From Sphingorhabdus sp. Alg231-15 (GTDB taxonomy: Bacteria; Pseudomonadota; Alphaproteobacteria; Sphingomonadales; Sphingomonadaceae): 64,000 nt of DNA. Positions 47,603 to 58,314 of the stretch are shown piece by piece. The translations under genes were made by a program, and so were the position numbers. The DNA lies in contig NZ_LT703001.1 of the NCBI RefSeq assembly GCF_900149705.1, positions 992,001 through 1,056,000 of the forward strand, written 5' to 3'. The notes beneath the pieces were generated by a model. The model worked only from the letters and a program-made list of their open reading frames with translations, searched no databases and had not been told where the DNA came from. Numbering within the stretch: position 1 is the stretch's first letter; each line of letters opens with the position of its first letter.

Positions 47603-48340
47603 TTACTCCGTTACTGCTGCAGCTTCGGCTTCAGCCTCAGCTTCAGAAGCGCCGCCGCGGCCTAGCAGATCGGCAACTTTCTTGCCACGCCGCTGGGACA
47701 CAGCCTTGGGGCTGGTCTGTTCACCAAGCGCCACGAAGGTCGCCCGGATCATGTTATAAGGGTTGGATGTTCCGTTAGACTTGGTAACCACATCGGCAAC
47801 ACCAAGGCTTTCGAAAACCGCACGCATAGGACCACCAGCAATGATACCGGTACCGGGAGGCGCCGAACGCAGTGTCACGTTGCCTGCACCAAACTGGCCT
47901 TTGCCATCATGGTGAAGAGTGCGGCCTTCGCGCAATGGAACACGAACCATTTTCTTTTTCGCAGCGGCTGTTGCTTTGGTAATGGCTTCAGGCACTTCGC
48001 GTGCTTTACCTTTACCGAAACCAGCACGGCCTTTGCCGTCACCAACCACAACCAATGCCGCAAAACCAAAGCGTTTACCGCCCTTAACAGTTTTCGAAAC
48101 ACGGTTAATGTGCACCAGTTTCTCGATCAGTTCTTCGCCCTGATCCTGATCCCGGCCACCACGACCACGGCCACGACCGCGTCCGCCATCACGGCCACCG
48201 CGTCCGCCGTCACGTCCGCCACGGTTTCCGCCGCGACCTTGACGTTCATTAGGACGCTCAGATTTCTTTTCTTCAGGAGCAGCTTCAGCTGGTGCTGCAG
48301 CGGCTGGTGTGCCTTCTGATTTTTTTTCTTCTTCGGCCAT
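47603..48340 (-). CDS. rpsE: Small subunit ribosomal protein uS5 with RGG-rich N-terminal extension
   Basis: 245 residues, against about 166 in E. coli. The first 75 residues are an Ala/Glu/Pro part followed by an Arg-Gly repeat region ([19 protein letters not shown] and so on), then the normal S5 core starts at [22 protein letters not shown], with [13 protein letters not shown] and [15 protein letters not shown]. The core is standard. The extension looks like RNA-binding RGG boxes. Gene order is regular: rplR ends two bases upstream. Confidence 0.97.
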   Translation of the reverse strand: MAEEEKKSEGTPAAAAPAEAAPEEKKSERPNERQGRGGNRGGRDGGRGGRDGGRGRGRGRGGRDQDQGEELIEKLVHINRVSKTVKGGKRFGFAALVVVGDGKGRAGFGKGKAREVPEAITKATAAAKKKMVRVPLREGRTLHHDGKGQFGAGNVTLRSAPPGTGIIAGGPMRAVFESLGVADVVTKSNGTSNPYNMIRATFVALGEQTSPKAVSQRRGKKVADLLGRGGASEAEAEAEAAAVTE

Positions 48341-48342
48341 GC

Positions 48343-48696
48343 TTAAAACTCCAATCCGCCTTCACGTGCAGCGTCGGCCAGAGCCTTCACACGTCCGTGA
48401 TACAGGAAACCGCCACGGTCAAAAATTACTTCCTTGATGCCAGCTTTTTTCGCTGCTGCTGCAACGCGCTTGCCAACATCGGCTGCCGCTGCACTGTCAG
48501 CACCGGTCTTCACCTTGGACGCCTTGTCGATTGTCGAAGCAGCAGCAACGGTCGTGCCTTCTGCATCATCAATGACTTGCGCATAGATATGACGACCTGT
48601 GCGATGCACAGACAAACGAGGTTTTGTGAGCCCGCGCTTCCGCAATTTGGTGCGAACGCGTTGCTGACGCCGTTTGAATAGAGAAATATTAGCCAT
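48343..48696 (-). CDS. rplR: Large subunit ribosomal protein uL18
   Basis: A 5S rRNA-binding protein of 117 residues: [35 protein letters not shown], then the C-terminal [26 protein letters not shown]. Standard length and position, three bases after rplF and two before rpsE. Confidence 0.98.
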   Translation of the reverse strand: MANISLFKRRQQRVRTKLRKRGLTKPRLSVHRTGRHIYAQVIDDAEGTTVAAASTIDKASKVKTGADSAAAADVGKRVAAAAKKAGIKEVIFDRGGFLYHGRVKALADAAREGGLEF

Positions 48697-48699
48697 GGC

Positions 48700-49233
48700 T
48701 TATTTCTTCTTCCCTTCTTTGCGGAAAACATATTCGCCGCGATATTTAATGCCCTTGCCTTTATAAGGCTCCGGTTTACGCCAGCGCCGAATTTCTGCGG
48801 CAACCTGACCAACCTGCTGTTTATTGATACCGGAAATCTCGACCGTGGTCTGATCCGGCGTCTTGATGGTAATACCTTCAGGAATATCGAAATTCACATC
48901 ATGGCTGAAACCAAGTTGCAGGTTCAGGACTTTGCCCTTCACTGCGGCACGATAACCAACACCGGTAATCTCAAGAACCTTGCTATAACCTTCGGTTACA
49001 CCATCGACGAGATTTTGAACCAGCGTCCGTTGCATGCCCCAATAGGCGCGTGCACGGGTGGTCTTGTTTGCCGGGGTCACCAACAAACCACCATCGCTTA
49101 GTTCATAGCTCAGGTCGTCAACCATAGGGGTCGAAAGCTCGCCCTTTGGTCCTTTGACCTTAACCAGACCGTCATCCAGAGTGGCGGTAACGCCATCAGG
49201 AATGCTTACTGCTTTTTTGCCGATACGAGACAT
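48700..49233 (-). CDS. rplF: Large subunit ribosomal protein uL6
   Basis: 177 residues with two similar halves. [19 protein letters not shown] starts the first; the second carries the rRNA-binding [30 protein letters not shown]. Its start overlaps the rpsH stop by one base (TAATG), so translation is coupled. Confidence 0.98.
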   Translation of the reverse strand: MSRIGKKAVSIPDGVTATLDDGLVKVKGPKGELSTPMVDDLSYELSDGGLLVTPANKTTRARAYWGMQRTLVQNLVDGVTEGYSKVLEITGVGYRAAVKGKVLNLQLGFSHDVNFDIPEGITIKTPDQTTVEISGINKQQVGQVAAEIRRWRKPEPYKGKGIKYRGEYVFRKEGKKK

Positions 49234-49628
49234 TAGAACACCTCTGCGAGTACTTCGCCGCCGACATTCTGGCTGCGCGCTTCTGCGTCAGACAAAACAC
49301 CTTTTGGCGTCGAAACAATTGTGATGCCCAGGCCATTGCGTACAGTCGGCAGTTCACTTGAACCGCTGTAAATACGGCGACCAGGCTTTGAAACGCGGGC
49401 CACGTGGCGGATAGCCGGCTCGCCTTCAAAATATTTCAGTTCAATACGAAGACCGGGGTGCTTGTTCACCTCTTCTTCGCTGTAGCCGCGAATATAACCT
49501 TCGCGCTGCAGAACTTCGAGAACAGCGCCGCGCAATTTGGAAGCAGGTGAAACCACACTGTCCTTACGCGCTTGCTGTCCGTTACGGATACGGGTGAGCA
49601 TATCACCCAAGGGATCGGTAAAAGCCAT
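49233..49628 (-). CDS. rpsH: Small subunit ribosomal protein uS8
   Basis: 131 residues. [25 protein letters not shown] at the N-terminus and the C-terminal RNA-contact segment [32 protein letters not shown] are typical. In E. coli S8 represses the spc operon by binding near the rplE start; I could not confirm such a site here. It lies 12 bases after rpsN. Confidence 0.98.
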   Translation of the reverse strand: MAFTDPLGDMLTRIRNGQQARKDSVVSPASKLRGAVLEVLQREGYIRGYSEEEVNKHPGLRIELKYFEGEPAIRHVARVSKPGRRIYSGSSELPTVRNGLGITIVSTPKGVLSDAEARSQNVGGEVLAEVF

Positions 49629-49640
49629 ATTATCTTCCCT

Positions 49641-49946
49641 TTACCAGCTAGATTTCGTTACGCCGGGGATAAGACCTTTATTGGCCATATCACGCAGCTC
49701 AATGCGGCAGAGACGGAACTTGCGGTAATAGCCGCGCGGACGCCCTGTTGTTTCGCAGCGGTTACGCACGCGGGTTGGATTACCGTTGCGCGGAATTTCC
49801 GCCATTTTAAGACGCGCCATCAAACGCTCGGTCTCGTCAAGAGACTGATCGTTGGCCATCGCCTTCAACTTCGCATAACGACCGGCATATTTCTTCACCA
49901 GCTTCTTGCGACGTTCGTTTTTATTAATGGAACTCAGTTTCGCCAT
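49641..49946 (-). CDS. rpsN: Small subunit ribosomal protein uS14 (zinc-free form)
   Basis: 101 residues, the long, cysteine-poor C- version of S14: [46 protein letters not shown], and the ending [12 protein letters not shown] CxxC zinc ribbon is missing. It follows rplE after 67 bases. Confidence 0.98.
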   Translation of the reverse strand: MAKLSSINKNERRKKLVKKYAGRYAKLKAMANDQSLDETERLMARLKMAEIPRNGNPTRVRNRCETTGRPRGYYRKFRLCRIELRDMANKGLIPGVTKSSW

Positions 49947-50013
49947 GACTTAAGTTCTCTTCCTTTCTTGCGTGCCCCCGAAAACCGGGGGCTTAAAAAT
50001 TATCTCTCGCGGA

Positions 50014-50592
50014 TTATGCCGCTGCTTGCTCTTCTTCTTCCTGCGGGAACGGGAAACCGAATAATTTCAGAAGCTCACGAGCTTCGTCGTTCGTTTTCGC
50101 GCTTGTCGTCACGATAATGTCCATGCCGCGCACCACATCGATGTCGTCATAGGCAATCTCAGGAAAAATAATCTGCTCTTTAATGCCCATGGCGAAGTTG
50201 CCACGACCATCAAAACTCTTTGGATTCAGACCACGAAAGTCACGAATACGGGGCATTGCCACCGTGATCAGACGATCAAGAAATTCGTACATCCGCTCGC
50301 GGCGCAATGTCACTTTGCAACCAATCGGCATGCCTTCACGCAGCTTGAACGTCGCGATTGACGTTTTCGCTCTGGTGATGACAGGCTTTTGACCAGCAAT
50401 CAGTTCCATTTCAGCAGCAGCCGTCGTGGTTTTCTTCTTGTCCTGACTACCTTCGCCAACACCCATGTTCAGTGTGATCTTGGTGATCTTTGGCACTTCC
50501 ATAGGATTGGAATAGTTGAACTTTTCCTGCATCGCTTTGACGACTTCGCCGTCATATTTTTTGCGCATGCGTGGCAAATCTTTATCAGCCAT
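50014..50592 (-). CDS. rplE: Large subunit ribosomal protein uL5
   Basis: A 5S rRNA-binding protein of 192 residues: [42 protein letters not shown], and [20 protein letters not shown]. The C-terminal QEEEEQAAA tail is a short acidic extra. Its start lies within the last codons of rplX (eight-base overlap). Confidence 0.98.
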   Translation of the reverse strand: MADKDLPRMRKKYDGEVVKAMQEKFNYSNPMEVPKITKITLNMGVGEGSQDKKKTTTAAAEMELIAGQKPVITRAKTSIATFKLREGMPIGCKVTLRRERMYEFLDRLITVAMPRIRDFRGLNPKSFDGRGNFAMGIKEQIIFPEIAYDDIDVVRGMDIIVTTSAKTNDEARELLKLFGFPFPQEEEEQAAA

Positions 50593-50908
50593 CGACTTTC
50601 TCCCCGGATTTAACAGCTACACGCTGCATTTTACCGTCTTTGGATTTTTCAAAACGAACGCGCGTTGGCTTGCCATCTTTTGGATCGGCCAAAGCAACTT
50701 TGCTGATGTGCATCGGTGCTTCGCGGCGTTCCAGACCACCTTGTGGGTTAGCCTGTGTTGGTTTGCGGTGACGCACAGCAACATTGGCACCAGCGACGAT
50801 CAACTTACCGTCTTTTGGCATTACCTTGGTCACTTCACCGGATTTGCCTTTGTCCTTGCCGGACAGAACAACAACGGTGTCGCCTTTTTTAATCTTTGCA
50901 TTGGCCAT
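50585..50908 (-). CDS. rplX: Large subunit ribosomal protein uL24
   Basis: 107 residues with a KOW motif: [25 protein letters not shown], then [14 protein letters not shown]. It follows rplN by two bases and overlaps rplE by eight. Position and length are standard. Confidence 0.98.
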   Translation of the reverse strand: MANAKIKKGDTVVVLSGKDKGKSGEVTKVMPKDGKLIVAGANVAVRHRKPTQANPQGGLERREAPMHISKVALADPKDGKPTRVRFEKSKDGKMQRVAVKSGEKVDG

Positions 50909-50910
50909 GA

Positions 50911-51279
50911 TTATAGTACCTCCGGCGCAAGGCTGATGATTTTCATGTGCTTCTTGGCGCGCAGTTCGCGAACCACAGGGCCAAAGATGCGGGTGCCGAT
51001 TGGCTCCTTCGCATTGTTGACCAAAACAGCAGCATTGCTGTCGAAACGGATAACCGAACCGTCTTTGCGGCGGATATCTTTGCGGGTACGAACGATAACG
51101 GCCCGGTGAACATCACCTTTTTTGACCTTACCGCGCGGTGCAGCTTCCTTGATCGACACAACAATAATGTCACCAACGCCAGCAAACCGGCGCTTGGAAC
51201 CGCCCAGCACCTTGATACACTGCACGCGTTTGGCTCCGCTATTGTCAGCGACCTCCAAGTTCGATTGCATCTGGATCAT
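50911..51279 (-). CDS. rplN: Large subunit ribosomal protein uL14
   Basis: 122 residues, complete and highly conserved: [53 protein letters not shown], and FGPVVRELR. It begins 61 bases after rpsQ. Confidence 0.99.
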   Translation of the reverse strand: MIQMQSNLEVADNSGAKRVQCIKVLGGSKRRFAGVGDIIVVSIKEAAPRGKVKKGDVHRAVIVRTRKDIRRKDGSVIRFDSNAAVLVNNAKEPIGTRIFGPVVRELRAKKHMKIISLAPEVL

Positions 51280-51340
51280 TGATCCAATTCCTTCTTCATT
51301 CCGCCCCGAATATTCAGAGCACAGTTAAACTTCGTCAGCT

Positions 51341-51652
51341 TCAGCTTTCGGCTTTGACTTCGCCTTCGTCTTCCGCAGTAATTTCAGCAACCTTAGGTGT
51401 TGCAGGAGCGGCAGCAGCGCCAACCCGGTCCAACACTTTCCAAGTTTTGAGCTTGGAAATCGGCTTTGTTTCCTCAATGCGCACAGTTTCGCCCGTGCTC
51501 ATCTCGTTCTTTTCATCATGCGCATGATATTTTTTAGACCGGCGCATAATTTTTCCGTAAAGTGGGTGTTTCACTTTGCGTTCGACATTCACGACAACAG
51601 TCTTGTCGCCCTTGTCTGACACTACCGTGCCGGTGAGAATACGTTTTGGCAT
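51341..51652 (-). CDS. rpsQ: Small subunit ribosomal protein uS17 with C-terminal extension
   Basis: 103 residues. The core [30 protein letters not shown] style start and YHAHDE...[21 protein letters not shown] are typical of S17. After residue 80 comes an Ala/Glu/Val-rich tail of about 20 residues that most homologues of 80-90 residues lack. It lies nine bases after rpmC. Confidence 0.97.
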   Translation of the reverse strand: MPKRILTGTVVSDKGDKTVVVNVERKVKHPLYGKIMRRSKKYHAHDEKNEMSTGETVRIEETKPISKLKTWKVLDRVGAAAAPATPKVAEITAEDEGEVKAES

Positions 51653-51661
51653 ATCGGTTCC

Positions 51662-51874
51662 TTACGCCTTTTCTGCAACAGCGGCTTTCGCACGCTCGTT
51701 CTGCAGGGTTTTAATCTTTGCAATCGTGCGGCGCACTTCACGCATCCGACTTGGCTTTTCGAGCTGGTTGGTCGCAGCCTGAAAACGCAGGTTAAATGCC
51801 TCGCGCTTCAACTCGCCCAGATCGCTTTCAAGCTGATCGTCGGTCTTGGTCCGCAAATCTTCTGTCTTGCTCAT
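51662..51874 (-). CDS. rpmC: Large subunit ribosomal protein uL29
   Basis: 70 residues: MSKTEDLRTKTDDQL, LKREAFNLRFQAATNQLEKPSRMREVRRTIAKIKTLQNER in the usual helical hairpin arrangement. The ATG at 51874 is right, four bases after the rplP stop; the longer frame from 51919 runs back into rplP. Confidence 0.98.
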   Translation of the reverse strand: MSKTEDLRTKTDDQLESDLGELKREAFNLRFQAATNQLEKPSRMREVRRTIAKIKTLQNERAKAAVAEKA

Positions 51875-51878
51875 GTCC

Positions 51879-52310
51879 TTAACCTTCCAAATGTGACGTA
51901 TCGCCAAGGCGAGCCACAACTTTTGTCTTGATAGGAAGCTTCATCGCCGCACGCTCGAAAGCAACCGCAGCAATTGGGCCAGGAACGCCATCCAGTTCGA
52001 ACATGATCCGACCTGGTTTTACCCGGCAAGCCCAATATTCAACCGAACCCTTACCTTTACCTTGACGCACTTCAGCAGGTTTCTTCGAAACCGGTACGTC
52101 GGGGAAGATACGGATCCACAAACGACCTTGCCGTTTGATGTGACGGGTAATCGCACGGCGAGCCGCTTCGATCTGACGCGCGGTGATCCGCTCTGGCTCC
52201 ATGGCTTTCAGACCATAGGAACCGAAGTTCAGCGACGTGCCGCCTGGCGCCTTTCCTTTAATCCGGCCCTTATGAGCCTTCCGGAATTTTGTTTTCTTTG
52301 GTTGCAGCAT
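51879..52310 (-). CDS. rplP: Large subunit ribosomal protein uL16
   Basis: 143 residues: [50 protein letters not shown], and RMKVKGRIWIRIFPD-like [34 protein letters not shown]. It lies near the peptidyl-tRNA site of the 50S subunit. 24 bases behind rpsC. Confidence 0.99.
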   Translation of the reverse strand: MLQPKKTKFRKAHKGRIKGKAPGGTSLNFGSYGLKAMEPERITARQIEAARRAITRHIKRQGRLWIRIFPDVPVSKKPAEVRQGKGKGSVEYWACRVKPGRIMFELDGVPGPIAAVAFERAAMKLPIKTKVVARLGDTSHLEG

Positions 52311-52334
52311 GATGCTTTACCTATTCCCTAAAAA

Positions 52335-53030
52335 TCAACGAGAGGGGCGAACGCCGGAAGTTTGCGCTTCCACCATCAACCGATCCTGAGCCATCGGGTC
52401 GTGACCCAATATCTCGCCTTTGAAAATCCAGACCTTGATACCGATGATGCCGTAAGCGGTCAGCGCTTCATGTTCAGCATAATCGATATTGGCGCGCAGC
52501 GTATGAAGCGGCACGCGGCCTTCACGATACCATTCAACGCGAGCAATTTCTGCTCCGCCCAAACGGCCACCACAAACAATTTTAATACCTTCAGCGCCCA
52601 GACGCAGAGCGGACTGAACCGCACGCTTCATCGCCCGGCGGAAAGCAACACGGCGGATCAGCTGATCACCAATGCCCTGTGCCACCAACTGTGCGTCGAC
52701 TTCTGGCTTGCGAATTTCAACAATGTTCAAAGACACATCGCTGGAAGACATTTCACTGAGCTTGCGGCGCAGCTTTTCAATATCCGCACCCTTCTTACCG
52801 ATGATAACACCAGGACGGGCAGCATAGATGGAAACGCGGCAGGTTTTGGCCGGACGCTCAATCACAACCTTGGAGATCGCAGCCTGTGGTACGGTTTCCA
52901 GGATATATTTGCGCATCTTGATGTCTTCCATCAAGAGATCGCCATAGCTGGCACCTTCCGCATACCAGCGGCTGTCCCAAGTCCGGTTAATCTGCAGGCG
53001 AAGCCCGATAGGATTACTCTTTTGACCCAT
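52335..53030 (-). CDS. rpsC: Small subunit ribosomal protein uS3
   Basis: 231 residues. [30 protein letters not shown] is the classical start; the KH domain has [19 protein letters not shown], and the C-terminal domain has [26 protein letters not shown] and [14 protein letters not shown]. It is part of the mRNA entry site. Four bases follow before rplV's stop side. Confidence 0.99.
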   Translation of the reverse strand: MGQKSNPIGLRLQINRTWDSRWYAEGASYGDLLMEDIKMRKYILETVPQAAISKVVIERPAKTCRVSIYAARPGVIIGKKGADIEKLRRKLSEMSSSDVSLNIVEIRKPEVDAQLVAQGIGDQLIRRVAFRRAMKRAVQSALRLGAEGIKIVCGGRLGGAEIARVEWYREGRVPLHTLRANIDYAEHEALTAYGIIGIKVWIFKGEILGHDPMAQDRLMVEAQTSGVRPSR

Positions 53031-53033
53031 GGT

Positions 53034-53417
53034 TTACGCCTCTTCTTCTTCGTGCTCGCGAACAACGATGCGAACGCGGCTAAATGGCTTGATTATCTTG
53101 GCAGAGCGGCCACGTGCGCGGGCTTTCCAGCGCTTCATGGTCAGGCCTTTGCCGACACTGGCTTCGTGAACGATCAATGCGTCAACATCCAGGTTATGGT
53201 TGTTTTCTGCATTGGCGATTGCGGAAGCGAGAACCTTGCTGACATCCTTGGCCATGCTCTTCTTGGAGAAGGACAGGATGTTCAAAGCGTCTTCCGCTTT
53301 CTTGCCGCGGATCAGCTGTGCAACAAGGTTTAGCTTTTGGGCAGAACCACGAATGGAATTGCCAACAGCCAAAGCTTCATTGTCGCCAACGCGGCGGGGT
53401 GATGATGCCTTACCCAT
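53034..53417 (-). CDS. rplV: Large subunit ribosomal protein uL22
   Basis: 127 residues with [46 protein letters not shown] and the tunnel-lining loop [22 protein letters not shown]. Its start overlaps the rpsS stop by one base. The C-terminal HEEEEA is an acidic extra. Confidence 0.98.
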   Translation of the reverse strand: MGKASSPRRVGDNEALAVGNSIRGSAQKLNLVAQLIRGKKAEDALNILSFSKKSMAKDVSKVLASAIANAENNHNLDVDALIVHEASVGKGLTMKRWKARARGRSAKIIKPFSRVRIVVREHEEEEA

Positions 53418-53692
53418 TATTTCTTGCCTTTTTTGTCAGCGCCATGGCCGTAATAGTTACGCGTAGGAGCGAACTCGCCAAGCTTGTGGCCAACCATGTC
53501 CTCATTCACGGAAACCGGAATGAATTTCTGGCCGTTATAAACGTTGAAAGTCAGCCCAACAAAATCAGGGAGAACCGTAGAACGACGCGACCAGGTCTTG
53601 ATCGGCGAACGCTTGCTAGCTTCCTGAGCGTCTTGCGCTTTTTTCAGCAGATGGAGGTCAACAAATGGACCTTTTTTGATGGAACGAGCCAT
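53417..53692 (-). CDS. rpsS: Small subunit ribosomal protein uS19
   Basis: 91 residues. [48 protein letters not shown] and [15 protein letters not shown] are all standard. It lies two bases after rplB and overlaps rplV by one base. Confidence 0.99.
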   Translation of the reverse strand: MARSIKKGPFVDLHLLKKAQDAQEASKRSPIKTWSRRSTVLPDFVGLTFNVYNGQKFIPVSVNEDMVGHKLGEFAPTRNYYGHGADKKGKK

Positions 53693-53694
53693 GC

Positions 53695-54531
53695 TTACCT
53701 CTTCTTCTTAGCGTGACGCGACCGGATGATCATCTTGTCGGTCGTTTTATTCTTACGGGTACGAGCGCCCTTGGTTGGCTTGCCCCATGGTGTCACTGGA
53801 TGACGACCACCGGAGGTCCGACCTTCACCACCACCATGCGGGTGATCGACAGGGTTTTTAGCAACACCACGTGTCAAAGGACGACGGCCCTTCCAACGGG
53901 TGCGGCCCGCTTTACCGAAATTCTGGTTCGAGTTGTCGGGGTTAGAAACCGCGCCAACCGTACCCATGCAATCGCTGCGGATATAACGCTGTTCACCTGA
54001 GTTCAGGCGAACGATAACCATGCCGCGGTCACGACCAACAATCTGGACATATGTACCAGCAGAGCGAGCAATCTGACCGCCCTTACCTGGCTTCATTTCC
54101 ACATTGTGGATAATCGTACCGATTGGCATTTGCGACAATTTCATCGCGTTACCTGGCTTCACGTCAACTTTCTCACCAGCGATGACAGTGTCACCAACAG
54201 CCAGACGTTGCGGTGCCAAGATGTAGCTCAGCTCGCCATCGTCATATTTGATCAAAGCAATGAACGCGGTCCGGTTAGGATCATATTCAATCCGCTCAAC
54301 GGTTGCCGAAACATCGAACTTGCGGCGCTTGAAGTCCACCAGACGATATTTTTGCTTATGACCACCAGCGATTCCGCGAGAGGTCACATGACCTTTATTA
54401 TTACGGCCGCCAGTTTTGCGCTTGCCTTCAACAAGCTTCTTGACGGGCTTGCCTTTCCACAGGCCGCTCTTGTCGACCAGGATAAGACCACGCCGTGCGG
54501 GGCTTGTTGGTTTATAGGATTTTAAAGCCAT
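53695..54531 (-). CDS. rplB: Large subunit ribosomal protein uL2
   Basis: 278 residues: [45 protein letters not shown], and the C-terminal [29 protein letters not shown] with the histidine near the peptidyl-transferase centre. Standard length, one base behind rplW. Confidence 0.99.
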   Translation of the reverse strand: MALKSYKPTSPARRGLILVDKSGLWKGKPVKKLVEGKRKTGGRNNKGHVTSRGIAGGHKQKYRLVDFKRRKFDVSATVERIEYDPNRTAFIALIKYDDGELSYILAPQRLAVGDTVIAGEKVDVKPGNAMKLSQMPIGTIIHNVEMKPGKGGQIARSAGTYVQIVGRDRGMVIVRLNSGEQRYIRSDCMGTVGAVSNPDNSNQNFGKAGRTRWKGRRPLTRGVAKNPVDHPHGGGEGRTSGGRHPVTPWGKPTKGARTRKNKTTDKMIIRSRHAKKKR

Positions 54532-54532
54532 C

Positions 54533-54841
54533 TTAAATTCCCGTGGTGATGTCGATGGTCTGGCCTTCAGCCAAAGTCACGACAGCTTTCTTAACATCGT
54601 TGCGAGTGTAGGGACGACCCTTCCACTTCTTGGTCTTGCCCTTTTGCACCATCGTGTTCACGCCTTTGACTTTGACATCAAACAGCGCCTCGATAGCGGC
54701 TTTAATCTGTGGCTTGGTCGCGGTGTTGGCGACTTTAAAGACCACAGCATTATGTTCGCTGAGCAAGGTTGTTTTCTCGGTGATGTGCGGGCCGACAATT
54801 ACGTCATAGTGACGAATGTCTACTGCTTCTTTTTTAGCCAT
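54533..54841 (-). CDS. rplW: Large subunit ribosomal protein uL23
   Basis: 102 residues: [59 protein letters not shown]. It sits at the exit of the tunnel and is the docking site for trigger factor and SRP. The start overlaps the rplD end by eight bases. Confidence 0.98.
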   Translation of the reverse strand: MAKKEAVDIRHYDVIVGPHITEKTTLLSEHNAVVFKVANTATKPQIKAAIEALFDVKVKGVNTMVQKGKTKKWKGRPYTRNDVKKAVVTLAEGQTIDITTGI

Positions 54842-55460
54842 TGAAGCGTGCCTCCAGCTTTTCGACTGCAGCGCGGGTCAGCACCAAAGTCTCATGGTTC
54901 AAAATGTCATAAACATTGGCACCAGCAGCCGACATCACATTGACGCGTGGAATGTTGTTAGAAGCTTTCGTGAAAGCATCATTTACAGCATCACCGTCCA
55001 TGACCAGTGCTGATTTACCGAAACCGAGCTTTTCGATATTGGCCAAAAGCGCCTGTGTTTTGGCTTCTTTCAGTTCAATATTTTCAAGCACGATCAAATT
55101 GTCGTTCTTCGCCTTGTCGGACAGCGCCATTTTCAGACCCAGTGCACGAACTTTCTTGTTCAGCGACGGGTTGAAGTCACGCTTGCGCGCACCGTGGGCT
55201 TTACCACCACCAACGAAGATAGGAGCACGGCGATCACCATGACGAGCGGTACCACCGCCCTTTTGGTTACCGAACTTCTTACCGGTACGGGCAATGTCAC
55301 TACGCTCACGCGTTGGACGAGCCGTGCCGCGTGCTTTTTCACGTTGCCAGTTGACGACGCGGTGCAGAATGTCTGCGCGCGCTTCAAGACCGAACACGTC
55401 ATCATTCAAATCGATGTCGCCTTTGGCTTTTGCGTCGAGGGTTTTCACTTTCAATTTCAT
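54834..55460 (-). CDS. rplD: Large subunit ribosomal protein uL4
   Basis: 208 residues with [60 protein letters not shown] tunnel loop (seen as [16 protein letters not shown] and [15 protein letters not shown]). In E. coli L4 represses the S10 operon; whether it acts on the structured gap ahead of rplC here is untested. Three bases behind rplC. Confidence 0.98.
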   Translation of the reverse strand: MKLKVKTLDAKAKGDIDLNDDVFGLEARADILHRVVNWQREKARGTARPTRERSDIARTGKKFGNQKGGGTARHGDRRAPIFVGGGKAHGARKRDFNPSLNKKVRALGLKMALSDKAKNDNLIVLENIELKEAKTQALLANIEKLGFGKSALVMDGDAVNDAFTKASNNIPRVNVMSAAGANVYDILNHETLVLTRAAVEKLEARFNG

Positions 55461-55463
55461 GGC

Positions 55464-56324
55464 TTAGCCCTCCTTCCCTGCATCATCTGCAGCGTCAGAT
55501 TTCTCTTCTGCTGGAGCCTCAGCTGGCGTTTCCGCTGCTGCTGCCGCGATTTCTTCGTCAGTTGGACCGGCAGGCGCTTCATGCTCTGCATCCGCCTCGA
55601 TCATGCCAGCAGGCGCATCTTCCGTTGCCGTCTCATCCGCATTGCGGCGCATGGCACCGGGGAATGGAACGCCTTCAGGAAGAGCCACTTTCACAGCATC
55701 TTTAACCAGCAACCAGCCACCTTTTGAACCAGGAACGCTGCCGCGTACAAAGATCAAACCGCGAGCGGCGTCTGTACGGACGATTTCCAGATTTTGCTGC
55801 GTGCGATTTTTCGCACCCATGTGACCAGCCATCTTCTTACCTTTGAAGACTTTACCAGGATCCTGGTTTTGACCGGTAGAACCATGTGCACGGTGAGAGA
55901 TAGAAACACCGTGAGTTGCGCGCATACCGCCGAAACCCCAACGCTTCATGGCACCGGCAAAGCCCTTACCTTGCGTCACACCTTGAATATCAACCATCTG
56001 ACCCGCAATGAAGTGGTCAGCCGTTATCCGAGCACCAACGGGGAGCAAACCTTCTTCGCTCTCAACCCGAAATTCGGCAACACGTGCCTTTGGCTCGACT
56101 TCCGCTTTTGCAAAAGCTTCACGTTGTGGTTTGTTTACATTTTTCGCTTTACGGGCACCTGCACCAAGCTGAACAGCAAAATAGCCATCCGGATCCTGTT
56201 TGCGGGCTCCAACAACCTGACATTCTTCCAGGGAAAGAACGGTTACCGGCACATGCCGACCATCTTCCTGAAACAAGCGGGTCATCCCCATTTTTTTCGC
56301 GATCACGCCAGTACGCACGATCAT
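55464..56324 (-). CDS. rplC: Large subunit ribosomal protein uL3 with acidic C-terminal extension
   Basis: 286 residues, against about 209-240 usual. The core runs from [18 protein letters not shown] through [53 protein letters not shown] and [17 protein letters not shown]. From about residue 225 a tail of some 60 residues follows, very rich in Ala and Glu and with few basic residues. It starts 209 bases after the rpsJ stop, behind a strongly folded gap. Confidence 0.97.
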   Translation of the reverse strand: MIVRTGVIAKKMGMTRLFQEDGRHVPVTVLSLEECQVVGARKQDPDGYFAVQLGAGARKAKNVNKPQREAFAKAEVEPKARVAEFRVESEEGLLPVGARITADHFIAGQMVDIQGVTQGKGFAGAMKRWGFGGMRATHGVSISHRAHGSTGQNQDPGKVFKGKKMAGHMGAKNRTQQNLEIVRTDAARGLIFVRGSVPGSKGGWLLVKDAVKVALPEGVPFPGAMRRNADETATEDAPAGMIEADAEHEAPAGPTDEEIAAAAAETPAEAPAEEKSDAADDAGKEG

Positions 56325-56460
56325 TTCTCCTTACAGAGGCCCACGTGCGGAATTGCCAGCGGGCGTGCCTAAAATTACTCAGCCCAAATTTTTCGAATAT
56401 CGCCCCGTCCGGGCTAAACCGTTTCACTGACCCGAAGATCAATCAAACTAGACGGGGGAC

Positions 56461-56521
56461 ACATGACCCAGCAAATATGCTGGCGGTTTCCCATGTCACC
56501 ACTGCCATCACTCTGGCAGTG
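56461..56521 (-). other. Structured rpsJ-rplC intercistronic region
   Basis: The 209-base gap between rpsJ and rplC is unusually long for this cluster. It contains CACTGCCA/TGGCAGTG (56500-56507 with 56514-56521, perfect, six-base loop) and CAGCA/TGCTG enclosed by ACATG/CATGT (56461-56496). No T-run follows, so these are not simple terminators. A leader with a regulatory or processing role is possible. Confidence 0.5.
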
Positions 56522-56533
56522 TCTTCACTCACA

Positions 56534-56845
56534 TTAAGCGAGCTTAATCTCTACATTCACACCAGCAGCAAGGTCGAGCTTCATCAAAGCATCAACGGTT
56601 TGCGGCGTAGGCTGCACGATATCGAGCAACCTTTTGTAAGTCCGGACCTCAAACTGCTCGCGTGACTTTTTGTCTACGTGCGGGCCGCGGTTTACGGTGA
56701 ATTTTTCGATGCGCGTTGGCATTGGGATTGGTCCACGGATAAGCGCGCCAGTGCGGCGAGCAGTGTCAGCGATATCGCCGGTCGCCTGATCGAGAACCCG
56801 ATGATCGAATGCTTTCAAGCGTATGCGAATATTCTGCGTTTCCAT
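56534..56845 (-). CDS. rpsJ: Small subunit ribosomal protein uS10 (NusE)
   Basis: 103 residues: [66 protein letters not shown]. It is also the NusE antitermination factor. It follows tuf after 125 bases holding a terminator, and precedes the long structured gap before rplC. Confidence 0.99.
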   Translation of the reverse strand: METQNIRIRLKAFDHRVLDQATGDIADTARRTGALIRGPIPMPTRIEKFTVNRGPHVDKKSREQFEVRTYKRLLDIVQPTPQTVDALMKLDLAAGVNVEIKLA

Positions 56846-56921
56846 AAGAACCTATACCAATGTCAAAGAGCCAAAAATAAACCGCCCCGATTTTCTCTCT
56901 TAAAAAGAAGCCGGAGCGGCG

Positions 56922-56956
56922 AAAAACTGGCCGCCCGAATCAGTGATCCGGGCGGC
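56922..56956 (-). terminator. Terminator after tuf, with a second hairpin behind it
   Basis: GCCGCCCG (56930-56937) pairs with CGGGCGGC (56949-56956), followed on the minus strand by CAGTTTTTCG. About 10 bases further, CCGCTCCG (56912-56919) can pair with CGGGGCGG (56882-56889, one G-U) before a TTTATTTTT stretch. The two in tandem separate tuf from rpsJ. Confidence 0.85.
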
Positions 56957-56970
56957 GATGCAGTCCTATA

Positions 56971-58161
56971 TTACTTTGTTACGTTGCTGACAACCCCTGA
57001 ACCGACGGTCCGGCCACCTTCGCGAATTGCGAAGCGGAGACCTGAGTCCATTGCGATTGGAGCAATCAACTTTACGTTAATTGTGACGTTGTCACCAGGC
57101 ATAACCATCTCAGTGCCTTCTGGCAGAATGACTTCGCCGGTCACGTCCGTTGTACGGAAGTAGAATTGTGGGCGATAGTTTGCGAAGAATGGCGTGTGAC
57201 GGCCGCCTTCGTCTTTCGACAACACATAAACTTCGGCACTGAACTCGGTGTGAGGTGTAATTGAACCAGGCTTACAGAGAACCTGACCACGCTCAACTTC
57301 TTCACGAGCAACGCCGCGGATCAATGCGCCGATGTTATCGCCAGCTTCACCGCTGTCGAGCAACTTACGGAACATTTCAACACCGGTAACCGTTGTTTTC
57401 GAGGTATCTTTGATACCAACGATTTCAACTTCGTCACCAACATTCACAACACCGGTTTCAACACGGCCGGTAACAACCGTACCACGACCGGAAATTGAGA
57501 ACACGTCCTCGATTGGCATCAAGAAGTCTTGATCCACTGGACGCTCTGGCTGAGGAATAGCTTCGTCAACGGCTTTCATCAGTTCAAGAATTTTTTCTTT
57601 ACCGATATTGTCGTCACGGCCTTCCAGTGCTGCAAGAGCAGAACCAGCAACGATTGGAATATCGTCACCTGGGAAGTCGTAAGAAGACAGAAGCTCACGG
57701 ATTTCCATTTCGACGAGCTCAAGCAGCTCTTCGTCGTCAACCTGGTCAACTTTGTTCATGAAAACAACAAGAGCAGGAACGCCAACCTGACGAGCAAGCA
57801 GGATGTGCTCGCGAGTCTGTGGCATTGGGCCGTCGGCTGCGTTCACAACCAGGATAGCACCATCCATCTGAGCAGCACCGGTGATCATGTTTTTCACATA
57901 GTCAGCGTGGCCTGGGCAATCGACGTGCGCATAGTGACGGGCGTCGGTTTCATATTCAACGTGTGCCGTTGAAATGGTGATGCCGCGCTCACGCTCTTCA
58001 GGCGCCTTATCGATGTTCGCGAAGTCAACGGCTTCACCGCCGCCAGCTTCAGCAAGCACTTTCGTGATCGCTGCGGTCAACGTGGTTTTACCGTGGTCAA
58101 CGTGACCGATGGTGCCGATATTGCAATGCGGCTTATTGCGTTCAAACTTTGCTTTTGCCAT
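56971..58161 (-). CDS. tuf: Elongation factor Tu
   Basis: 396 residues. The GTPase domain has GHVDHGKTT near residue 18, DCPGHADY near 81, NKVD near 136; then domains II and III with [10 protein letters not shown] and the C-terminal [20 protein letters not shown]. It carries aminoacyl-tRNA to the ribosome. Position between fusA and rpsJ is typical of the joined str and S10 clusters. A hairpin stands in its leader at 58191-58222. Confidence 0.99.
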   Translation of the reverse strand: MAKAKFERNKPHCNIGTIGHVDHGKTTLTAAITKVLAEAGGGEAVDFANIDKAPEERERGITISTAHVEYETDARHYAHVDCPGHADYVKNMITGAAQMDGAILVVNAADGPMPQTREHILLARQVGVPALVVFMNKVDQVDDEELLELVEMEIRELLSSYDFPGDDIPIVAGSALAALEGRDDNIGKEKILELMKAVDEAIPQPERPVDQDFLMPIEDVFSISGRGTVVTGRVETGVVNVGDEVEIVGIKDTSKTTVTGVEMFRKLLDSGEAGDNIGALIRGVAREEVERGQVLCKPGSITPHTEFSAEVYVLSKDEGGRHTPFFANYRPQFYFRTTDVTGEVILPEGTEMVMPGDNVTINVKLIAPIAMDSGLRFAIREGGRTVGSGVVSNVTK

Positions 58162-58190
58162 TTTTTCTTACCTCTAATTTCTATCGTCTT

Positions 58191-58222
58191 GATAGTCTGT
58201 GCCGCGCTTTGGCGAGACTATC
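58191..58222 (-). other. Hairpin in the tuf leader (fusA-tuf gap)
   Basis: GATAGTCT (58191-58198) and AGACTATC (58215-58222) form a perfect eight-base stem, 30 bases upstream of the tuf start. No T-run follows on the minus strand, so it is not an obvious terminator. It may be a processing or stability element. Confidence 0.5.
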
Positions 58223-58314
58223 CAAATCTGTCAACACCCTTTTAACCTCTAGGCTTTTTTCTTTAGCCAGAACCAAAAGGTAAGCGCGGTTACTCGTATT
58301 CAGAGAAGCGGCGA

